A stretch of 64,000 bases of DNA from Paenibacillus sp. MZ04-78.2 (lineage in GTDB: Bacteria > Bacillota > Bacilli > Paenibacillales > NBRC-103111): the NCBI RefSeq assembly GCF_024213375.1, contig NZ_JANAVJ010000026.1, positions 1-64,000 on the forward strand. Reading direction: 5' to 3'. Positions 1 to 6,619 of this stretch are shown one piece after another (the first letter of the stretch is position 1; each line of letters starts with the position of its first letter). The notes beneath the pieces are model-generated. The model worked only from the letters and a program-made list of their open reading frames with translations. It did not search any database and was not told the DNA's origin. The translations under genes were made by a program, and so were the position numbers.

Positions 1-135
1 AAGCTATACCCTTACATTCTCTGGAAGTTGGGTGATTTCCCTTCAATAGATTTGATTTTCGCGTAGTTTCACCTGCGAAATGTGGGGTTAAACTAATCAA
101 CAATATTTTTTATTTGTCCACTAATAATAAACGAA

Positions 136-183
136 GATCCAGATGAATGGTAATTCCCTTAGGGGCTGCCATTCATCTGGATC
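136..183. repeat. 15-bp perfect hairpin in the mobile region
   Basis: Positions 136-150 and 169-183 are perfect inverted copies separated by 18 nt. On the minus strand the 3' arm is followed by a T-rich stretch (TTCGTTTATTATT), so it could act as a terminator for minus-strand genes of the mobile element. No gene that I can support lies in 1-243. The minus strand before the hairpin reads open for 27 codons from the IS junction and then stops, which may be the tail of the ORF cut by the IS. Confidence 0.5.
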
Positions 184-243
184 GTAGTACAGTTCATAAT
201 GGTATAGGCATGGCTACATAACAACACCAATGCATTATTATAA

Positions 244-1268
244 AATTTGAATATCAAGTTGCCTCAGCAAAAACCTTCACATACGAACGTTTGTTTGATA
301 CACTAATTACAAATAAACGTTCGGGAGAGATTGGCATGGCTCAACAAGAATTGATGACGTTGAAGAGATTTCAAGAAAAGTTTCATTCGGATGACGCATG
401 CCGCGAGCATCTGTTCCAGATCCGCTGGACGAACGGCTTCTGCTGTCCCAAATGCGAGCATACTGCATTCTACTTTCTGGAAACCCGCAAGCTGTATCAA
501 TGCACGCACTGCAAGCATCAGGCATCTGTTACTGCCGGGACGATTATGCATAAATCTCACACTCCGCTGCTGACCTGGTTTTGGGCGATTTTCCTTGTGG
601 CGCACGATAAACGCGGTGTTTCCGCTGTTTTCCTTTCACGTGAGCTGGAAATCTCCTACCCAACCGCGTGGTTATTGCTTCACAAGATTCGCAAAGCCAT
701 GGGAGATCGCGACGCCCACTACCAACTGGTTGGTTTGGTCGAGTTGGATGACGCTTTCTTCGGAGCGCCAACAGAGGGTGGCAAACACGGTCGCGGCACG
801 GATCAAACGCCAGTACTTGTTGGGGTATTGCTCAACAAACAAAGCGCCCCGCTATTCGTCAAGATGCAGGTGATTCCGGATGTCAAAGGCAAGACGCTCG
901 TCAAGTTTGCTAAACAGCACATCGAACCAGGTTCGACGATCAGTAGCGACGCGTATCGTTCGTACCATGCACTCGCTAAAGAATATAACCACCAACCGAT
1001 CAGGTTCAATGTAAAGGACAATCCTGATCATTTGAAATGGCTGCATACGATGATTTCCAACGCGAAAGCCTTTATCGGCGGCACGTTTCACGGTTTAGAT
1101 TCCAAACATCTGCAATCCTATTTGAACGAATTCTGCTTTCGCACCAATCGTCGGCAGTTTGAAGGTCAGATGTTTAATCGCCTGCTGGCTGCTTGTGTTT
1201 CCACCGATACCGTCACCTACGGCGATTTGACCGCATAAGCCAAGCGGAGCTAACTTGATATTCAAATT
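244..1268 (+). mobile_element. IS1595-family insertion sequence
   Basis: The single transposase gene is bracketed by imperfect inverted repeats: AATTTGAATATCAAGTT starting at 244 and its inverse ending at 1268, with partial matching continuing a further eight or so bases inward. The length of about 1.0 kb is normal for IS1595 elements. I could not find a clean 8-bp target duplication (TATTATAA on the left, GATAAATA on the right), so the exact ends are uncertain or the flanks have changed. The element splits a small minus-strand ORF that follows tniQ. Confidence 0.75.
336..1238 (+). CDS. IS1595-family transposase
   Basis: This 300-residue DDE-type transposase moves the surrounding insertion sequence. 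The N-terminus carries a zinc ribbon with paired cysteines at 37/40 and 56/59. The catalytic core follows: LVELDDAFFGA near residue 138, ISSDAY with Asp205, and HTMISNAKAFIGGTFHG with Asn242, in keeping with the ISXO2-like DDE domain. The ATG at 336 is chosen because GGGAGAG lies 6-8 nt upstream; an upstream in-frame start at 291 has no such site. The reading frame is intact, so the element may still be active. Identification is by motif recognition. Confidence 0.9.
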   Translation: MAQQELMTLKRFQEKFHSDDACREHLFQIRWTNGFCCPKCEHTAFYFLETRKLYQCTHCKHQASVTAGTIMHKSHTPLLTWFWAIFLVAHDKRGVSAVFLSRELEISYPTAWLLLHKIRKAMGDRDAHYQLVGLVELDDAFFGAPTEGGKHGRGTDQTPVLVGVLLNKQSAPLFVKMQVIPDVKGKTLVKFAKQHIEPGSTISSDAYRSYHALAKEYNHQPIRFNVKDNPDHLKWLHTMISNAKAFIGGTFHGLDSKHLQSYLNEFCFRTNRRQFEGQMFNRLLAACVSTDTVTYGDLTA

Positions 1269-1416
1269 GATAAATAGTAGTGTAGTAATCTGATTCCTCG
1301 ATATCTGGGCAATGATTGATGAAATCAATAATGCGAACTGGACCAACTTCTTGAATCTTCCTTAAAATATATGAAGCTGTTTTTTCGTCATAGGAATAGG
1401 TGGCATATCTTCGCAA
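1213..1416 (-). pseudogene. Small ORF downstream of tniQ, cut by the IS
   Basis: The frame starts at a TTG 36 nt after the tniQ stop and runs about 50 codons before entering the IS inverted repeat; the last codons (from QFEY onward) are IS-derived. The native part begins with LRRYATYSYDEKTASYILRK and has the look of a small helical domain. I do not recognise the family. Its position just behind tniQ suggests it was part of the same transposon operon. A possible continuation lies at 243 down to about 160, but the join cannot be reconstructed because no target duplication is visible. Confidence 0.4.
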
Positions 1417-1451
1417 ATCAACAGAGCATTATAAATTATAAACACAAGCCC

Positions 1452-2339
1452 TTATTTAATTGATATGTAACGCATAAAAAAGTCTTCAAATGTCTGATCA
1501 ACCTTCGTTTTGGCTATAACGTAACCTCTTAGATAATTGATTTTATTTTTCAAACCCCTTGGTATAGAGGTATAGTACTGGAAAAAGCTATATGGCCAAT
1601 CATTCGTTACTTCATAAACCTTACTCATTAACTTGTTCAAGTTCCACAAATTTACAACATACCAACTTGTTCTGTTCTTTGCTTTATCAATATCAGTATA
1701 AATCTGATCTTCCTTACTGCTTATATGATAGTTTATAAACCAACTTATTCTCTTTACAAATATATAATATTCTAATACATTCATCCCGTTCCAAATGACC
1801 CCTTGTTGAGTCACTTTATCGAACATTAACATTAGATTCTGTTTATCCTTAGCACTAAAGGTATATAAACTAGATAATTTGCATGAGCAGTTTGAACAAC
1901 TATCTTTGATTACGTCAATATAGGTAACATTATTGTAGCAATTTTTACAATTGTTATGAAGCTCTACACAGTGTTTAGGACATACAATGATTGGTGCAAC
2001 CATCCACTGGATATGATGGTATGGTTTTTCTGCTATACAGAGCGGGCAATATTTCGTGTACTTTTGTCTCCAAAAACAGGATAGATATAGTCCATTTTCA
2101 CTTATGAATTTGAAAGAATTATTCGTATAATCATGGTTGTTTTTTTCATTAATAAATTTCATCACCAGGTTTATATCATTGCCGCTCCTTTTTAATAAAT
2201 CATTGATTCCATATTCGTTAATTAACATATTTCGTGATATATAATTAACTTCTGCAACTCTGCATAGATACCCTTCAAAAGACTCATCTTCATAGCAGTA
2301 GGGTCGATTTCTAAGTTTGTCGCTTGTCGTCAGTATCAT
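1452..2339 (-). CDS. tniQ: TniQ/TnsD-family transposition target-selection protein
   Basis: TniQ-family proteins link the Tn7-like transposition machinery to a target site; TnsD-type members bind the 3' end of a conserved gene. This 295-residue protein shows the typical N-terminal ESFEGYLCRVAEVNYIS segment (residues 19-35) and the TniQ zinc-binding block CPLC (98/101), Trp112, C120-x2-H123 and CKNC (131/134). A second cysteine cluster lies at 148-153. It is shorter than many TnsD proteins (often over 400 residues) and longer than the roughly 170-residue TniQ of type V-K CRISPR transposons. The start is ATG with GGAG 8 nt upstream. It is the first gene inside the putative transposon end at 2506. 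No tnsA, tnsB or tnsC is in the window. Confidence 0.85.
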   Translation of the reverse strand: MILTTSDKLRNRPYCYEDESFEGYLCRVAEVNYISRNMLINEYGINDLLKRSGNDINLVMKFINEKNNHDYTNNSFKFISENGLYLSCFWRQKYTKYCPLCIAEKPYHHIQWMVAPIIVCPKHCVELHNNCKNCYNNVTYIDVIKDSCSNCSCKLSSLYTFSAKDKQNLMLMFDKVTQQGVIWNGMNVLEYYIFVKRISWFINYHISSKEDQIYTDIDKAKNRTSWYVVNLWNLNKLMSKVYEVTNDWPYSFFQYYTSIPRGLKNKINYLRGYVIAKTKVDQTFEDFFMRYISIK

Positions 2340-2351
2340 TCACTTTACTCC

Positions 2352-2404
2352 TATACAGCAAAATGCCTAGCGCTCAGATTGAAGGCTAGGCATTTTGCTG
2401 TATA
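2352..2404 (-). promoter_or_regulatory. 20-bp perfect inverted repeat in the tniQ leader
   Basis: Arms 2352-2371 and 2385-2404 are exact inverse copies with a 13-nt loop. On the minus strand the hairpin ends just before the tniQ ribosome binding site (GGAG) and 12 nt before its ATG. No T-run follows, so it is not a standard terminator. A protein operator or an RNA structure limiting tniQ translation are the likely roles. Function is inferred from position. Confidence 0.6.
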
Positions 2405-2435
2405 AATATACGTGTATGTGCATATTATTATACTT

Positions 2436-2506
2436 TCTAATGAATTCTGAAACAAACTGTCCAACGAATTATGTTACAATTCCAATTAATTCTGGAATTT
2501 CACACA
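2436..2506. mobile_element. Putative Tn7-like transposon end with three TnsB-type repeats
   Basis: Three related 19-mers run in the same direction: TCTAATGAATTCTGAAACA (2436), TCCAACGAATTATGTTACA (2460) and TCCAATTAATTCTGGAATT (2481). The first two match at 14 of 19 positions, the second and third at 12 of 19. Read inward from the right, the block starts TGTGTG, fitting the TGT...ACA termini of Tn7-like elements and their arrays of transposase-binding repeats. The end falls at 2504-2506, beside the nrdJ terminator. Binding by a TnsB protein is inference; the other end is outside the window. Confidence 0.6.
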
Positions 2507-2508
2507 AG

Positions 2509-2538
2509 AAGAAAAGAGGCCCGAAGGCCTCTTTTCTA
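2509..2538 (-). terminator. Intrinsic terminator of nrdJ
   Basis: GAAAAGAGGCC and its inverse GGCCTCTTTTC flank a 4-nt loop and are followed by TTCTT on the minus strand. The stem starts at the TAG stop codon of nrdJ. The putative transposon end begins immediately beyond the T tract. Confidence 0.85.
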
Positions 2539-5133
2539 GCTGCAGCGGCTGTAGCCGCAGTTGCCGCAGCTTTTACAACCTTCGCTGTTAATCAGCGAAG
2601 CCGAACCGCAGGACGGGCACAGGTCAAGAGACGTGGCCGCGCTGCGTGTTACCGCATATTGAGCGGTCGCTTCCATCACGACCTCCTGCGTGGCGGTGAT
2701 ATAGTCATCCGCACTGTCGGAGAAATCGCCGTGCATTTCAAGCGCTTTGGCGACGGCGTCGGCAATCGATTCGACGCGGTTTGCGCCGAAGCCGATCGCG
2801 CCGGAGCCGCCGATGCCCTTGAGGTGCTTGATCAGCAGCTGCACCTTGTTTCCATGGTCGCCATAGCGCAGGAACAGCGAGCAGACGCGTCCCAGCGCTT
2901 CGGACATCGCGAAGACATCAGAACCTGCTTTACCTACGTTCAAGAAAATTTCGCTCGGGCTGCCGTTCATATCGTTGATCGTAATGTAAGCCATCCCGAA
3001 CGGAGTGTTGAATTTATACGTCGCCCCACGCAGAGCCTGTGGACGGCGTTTGTATTCCTTGTCGAACACCTGCTCCGTCTTGGCGTCAATGTTGACCGCC
3101 AGCGATTGGGACAGGTTGGTGAGCGACTTCTCCTCGCCCGGAGCGGATGGCTCAACTGCGGCTGGCTGTGCTGCCGTTTTCGCTTCCGCAGCCTTCTCTT
3201 CCTTCTTGTCCGTGCTCAGCACCTGCACGTCGCGGCTGCCGTCCCGATAGATCGTCACGCCTTTGCAGCCCAGATCGAAGGCAAGCTCGTACAACTGCTT
3301 CGTTTCTTCAACCGTAAAGTCGGCCGGGCAGTTCGCCGTCTTGGAAATTGAGCTGTCCACCCATTTTTGAATGGCGGCCTGTGCGCGAATATGATTTTCC
3401 GCGGACAAATCCATGGCGGTAACGAAATAGTCCGGCAGCTCTTCGTTCGGATGCCGATCCTTCCATTCCTGAGCGATCGGCACGTACTGCTTGTCGAAGC
3501 CGAGACGGCTTTGACGGTAGTACTCGAACGCAAAGTACGGCTCGATCCCTGTCGAGGTGCCCACCATCGTTCCCGTGCTGCCCGTCGGCGCCTGCGTAAT
3601 GACCGTTACGTTACGCATGCCCTTCTGCTGGATGGCGGCGCCCACTTCCGGGAAGACGGATGTCATATGCTTCATGAAGCCGCTCTGCAGGAACGGTTCC
3701 GCTTCGAACTGCTTGAAGGAGCCCTTCTCTTCCGCGATATCGGCAGACGCCAAGTACGCTTCCTTCGCCATGAAGCTGTACAGCTTATCGAGGAATTCGA
3801 GCGATTCCGGACTTCCGTAGCGGATGCCCAGCTTAATCATCAACTCGGCAAGGCCCATGGAGCCAAGTCCGACACGGCGCTCGCCCTGTTGATTCACCCG
3901 GTTTTGTTTGAAGTGATACGGAGTTTTGTCAATAACGTTATCCAGAAAACGCGTGGAATAACGGACGACCTCCGCAAGCTCGTCCCAAGCCACGTCGTGA
4001 TTATGCTCATCGTAAAACTTGGACAGGTTGATCGCGGACAGATTGCATACGCCCCATGCCGGCAATCCCTGCTCGCCGCAAGGGTTCGTGCAGATGATCG
4101 GGTTGAAATACCAGCTGTTGGACATCTGGTTGTAATATTCCATGAACACGACCCCGGGCTCAGCCGATTTCCATGCGGATTCGATAATCGTATGCCACAC
4201 GTCGCGCGCTTTGACCGTACGGTAATGGTTTATTTTTTTACCTGTCTTTCTCCACTTGTCCAAATCGCCGTCCCACAGCTCGTCATATTCGGGGTCGATC
4301 GTATCCGGATAGACCAATTCCCAATCCAGATCCTCTTTGACCGCCTTCATAAAACCGTTGCTGACGCATACGGACAAGTTGGCGTTCGTGATCTGGCCCA
4401 TCGTTTGCTTCACGGTAATAAAATCGACCACGTCCGGATGCCAGTCGTTGATCATCAGCATCAGCGCGCCGCGGCGGCTTCCGCCCTGTTCAATCAAGCC
4501 GGTCGTGTAGCTGAACAGTCCGCCCCATGACACCGCGCCGCTCGAAGAACCGTTGACGCCTTTGACAACGGAACGCCGTGGACGAAGCGAGGACAGGTTA
4601 ATCCCGACGCCGCCTCCGCGCGCCATAATTTCCGTCATTTCGGACAGCGTCGCCATGATGCCTCCGCGGCTGTCATGCGGGGACGGGATGACGTAGCAGT
4701 TGAACAGCGTCAATTCGTCGCTTGCGTCCGCTCCCGCAGCGATCCGCCCGCCGGGCACAAGCTTCCAGTCGTCGAGCACGTAACGGAACTTGTCCGTCCA
4801 TTCCTTGCGTTTCTCCGGAGTTGCTTCTACGGAAGCCATGGCAGCGGCCAAGCGGTCCCACATCTGCTGCGGCGTTTTTTCCAGTGTCAGCGTCAGCTTC
4901 TCGACGGAGGAATCGACAACCTCTCCTCTCCGCAGCTTGACTTTGACCTGGTTTCCTTGACGTTCAATGACTTCCCCTACTTCCTTGGCCGGAAACTTCG
5001 GATCGTCCTTCGTCAGCACCAGTACCGTATCTCCCACTTTTGTATTGCGGGTATCGGCATCCTTCATCGCATAACGGTCAAGAAATATTTTTTCGCTTAA
5101 GCCTTCCAATTTGGTCTGCTGCATGGTCTTCAA
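2536..5133 (-). CDS. nrdJ: Vitamin B12-dependent (class II) ribonucleotide reductase
   Basis: The enzyme reduces ribonucleotides to deoxyribonucleotides using adenosylcobalamin instead of an oxygen-dependent radical. The 865-residue protein shows the RNR barrel: TLFNCYVIPSP (Cys146), the NPCGEQ catalytic loop with WGVCNLSAINLSKF, RRVGLGSMGLAEL, and the TQAPTGSTGTM phosphate loop. The C-terminus ends in a cysteine-rich zinc-ribbon-like tail starting CPSCGS that probably re-reduces the active site. Length matches NrdJ of other Bacillota. Two candidate NrdR boxes lie upstream. CbiZ at 52 kb provides a plausible link to the cobamide supply. The 3' end abuts a putative Tn7-like transposon end. Confidence 0.95.
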   Translation of the reverse strand: MKTMQQTKLEGLSEKIFLDRYAMKDADTRNTKVGDTVLVLTKDDPKFPAKEVGEVIERQGNQVKVKLRRGEVVDSSVEKLTLTLEKTPQQMWDRLAAAMASVEATPEKRKEWTDKFRYVLDDWKLVPGGRIAAGADASDELTLFNCYVIPSPHDSRGGIMATLSEMTEIMARGGGVGINLSSLRPRRSVVKGVNGSSSGAVSWGGLFSYTTGLIEQGGSRRGALMLMINDWHPDVVDFITVKQTMGQITNANLSVCVSNGFMKAVKEDLDWELVYPDTIDPEYDELWDGDLDKWRKTGKKINHYRTVKARDVWHTIIESAWKSAEPGVVFMEYYNQMSNSWYFNPIICTNPCGEQGLPAWGVCNLSAINLSKFYDEHNHDVAWDELAEVVRYSTRFLDNVIDKTPYHFKQNRVNQQGERRVGLGSMGLAELMIKLGIRYGSPESLEFLDKLYSFMAKEAYLASADIAEEKGSFKQFEAEPFLQSGFMKHMTSVFPEVGAAIQQKGMRNVTVITQAPTGSTGTMVGTSTGIEPYFAFEYYRQSRLGFDKQYVPIAQEWKDRHPNEELPDYFVTAMDLSAENHIRAQAAIQKWVDSSISKTANCPADFTVEETKQLYELAFDLGCKGVTIYRDGSRDVQVLSTDKKEEKAAEAKTAAQPAAVEPSAPGEEKSLTNLSQSLAVNIDAKTEQVFDKEYKRRPQALRGATYKFNTPFGMAYITINDMNGSPSEIFLNVGKAGSDVFAMSEALGRVCSLFLRYGDHGNKVQLLIKHLKGIGGSGAIGFGANRVESIADAVAKALEMHGDFSDSADDYITATQEVVMEATAQYAVTRSAATSLDLCPSCGSASLINSEGCKSCGNCGYSRCS

Positions 5134-5168
5134 AACAACAACCTCCCGGAAATATTTTCAAAGATAGA

Positions 5169-5217
5169 TCACAATATCTGGTATGCGAAATTCATTATAC
5201 AACACAATATATTGTGT
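5169..5217 (-). promoter_or_regulatory. Tandem NrdR boxes upstream of nrdJ
   Basis: ACACAATATATTGTGT at 5202-5217 is a perfect palindrome matching the NrdR-box consensus. A weaker copy, TCACAATATCTGGTAT at 5169-5184, matches it at 12 of 16 positions. The 33-bp start-to-start distance (about three helical turns) fits the paired boxes usually bound by the repressor NrdR. They lie 36-84 bp before the nrdJ start, where they would overlap its promoter. The rest of the gap to 5532 holds no gene or structure that I recognise. Confidence 0.8.
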
Positions 5218-5532
5218 TACGAATAGGCAAAAAGCGGATTTAACGGTGTAGTAAGGAATACAAGCCCGGTAGCTTCTTTTTTCGCCATCAGGCTCTCTTT
5301 TTCGTTGATGAACTATTCATCTTTTTCGACAAAACCGGCCCAAGTTGACGGAAAACTGGATCTAAGCACGCCCAAAAACATGTTGAACCTAACCTTGAAA
5401 ATCCGTCCTTAGCTTCGTTTTGACAACGAATCAGCCGATTAATAGTCTACTGATAGTATAACCGAATTCGGCAGTATTATCAAACGTATGTTCCCATTTC
5501 CAAAACCTACTTGATACGGGAAGCGTACCCAA

Positions 5533-5566
5533 AGAAAAAACCTTCGGAGCGCTATCTCCGAAGGTT
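5533..5566 (-). terminator. Intrinsic terminator of lipM
   Basis: AACCTTCGGAG (5556-5566 read on the minus strand) pairs perfectly with 5539-5549 around a 6-nt loop and is followed by TTTTTTCTTT. The first arm encodes the last residues of LipM, and the TAG stop sits in the loop. Confidence 0.85.
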
Positions 5567-6397
5567 CCATTCTTCATTTCCATATTTTTCTTCCGCCAGC
5601 CGTCCCGCCAGCTCCTGCTCGTACTTAGTCAACTCTCCGGGAACCAGCTTTACGCCCAATCCCTCGGCCATACCGGCCAGAAACGCCTCTTCCGTCTGCG
5701 CCAGCCCAGCCGGCGGTTGTCCGACGCTGCGAAGCAGATCGTTGATCGCGACCGCCTTCCGCAAAAACTGCTGCTTCATCCGTTCCATGATCCGTTCGTT
5801 TTTGAATCTCAGCAGGCGGAACAACTGGTCCGCATCGAGATCGAGCAAAATCGACCCGTGCTGCAGCACAACGCCCTTCTGCCGGGTCTGCGCGCTGCCG
5901 GCCACCTTGCGCCCCTCCACGACAAGCTCATACCAGGAAGGCGAATCGAAGCAGGCCGCCGAGCCCATCGACTCGTACTTGCTCTTGTCCTCCTCGCTTT
6001 CGAGCTGTACCATATCGGCCGCCAGTCCGAGCTTGCGGAACCCGAGCAGCAGCCCTTCGCTCAACACCCGATACGCTTCCGTCACGCTTCGCGGAATGCC
6101 GGGATAGTCCTCGGACACGATGATGCTGTACGTTAGCTCCTTGTCATGGAGCACCGCCCTTCCTCCGGTCGCCCGGCGGACGAAGCCGATGCCTTCGCGC
6201 TCCAGCGCATCGAAATCGATCTCTTCCTTCGCCTTCTGAAAATAACCGATCGACAACGTCGGAGGATTCCAGCCGTAAAACCGCACGGTAGGCGGCGCCG
6301 CTCCTTCGCCGTGCGCGGTCAATATCGCTTCGTCTACCGCCATATTGTAAGCCGGAGAACCATAGCCGGACCGAATCCATCGCCATTCCTGCGTCAT
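5552..6397 (-). CDS. lipM: Octanoyl transferase (lipoyl synthesis)
   Basis: LipM moves octanoate from acyl carrier protein to GcvH, the first step of lipoyl-cofactor assembly in Bacillus-type bacteria. The 281-residue protein has the BPL/LplA fold. Visible marks are RFYGWNPPTLSIGYFQ (39-54), GFVRRATGGRAVLHDKELTYS (71-91), the catalytic Cys149 in ACFDSPSWYELV and the essential lysine of EGRKVAGSAQTRQKG (Lys164). The ATG at 6397 is preceded by GGGAGGG at 7 nt; a 28-codon upstream extension is possible but lacks support. Its overall agreement with B. subtilis YqhM/LipM, as I recall that sequence, separates it from lipoate ligases. Confidence 0.9.
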   Translation of the reverse strand: MTQEWRWIRSGYGSPAYNMAVDEAILTAHGEGAAPPTVRFYGWNPPTLSIGYFQKAKEEIDFDALEREGIGFVRRATGGRAVLHDKELTYSIIVSEDYPGIPRSVTEAYRVLSEGLLLGFRKLGLAADMVQLESEEDKSKYESMGSAACFDSPSWYELVVEGRKVAGSAQTRQKGVVLQHGSILLDLDADQLFRLLRFKNERIMERMKQQFLRKAVAINDLLRSVGQPPAGLAQTEEAFLAGMAEGLGVKLVPGELTKYEQELAGRLAEEKYGNEEWNLRR

Positions 6398-6619
6398 CCG
6401 CGATCCCTCCCATTTTGTATCGCCACCGGCCGCAATGCCGGGCTTTACCTCTTCCCTTTCTTTACCGACCTGCCACCGCAAAAATTAAGAGCCCGGCGTC
6501 CGTCCGCCAGGCCCCATTCCTTTCATCATAAAGCATTGCCAGTTCGTTTGAAAGACTTTATTTTCGTACATACTAAAAATTGACTCGATTCGTTACCCGA
6601 TGGAAAAGGAGCGCGTCCG

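Noticed and set aside
236-1276. 8-bp target duplication of the IS1595 element
   Set aside because: Flanking octamers TATTATAA and GATAAATA do not match, and shifting the ends by a few bases gives only partial identity.
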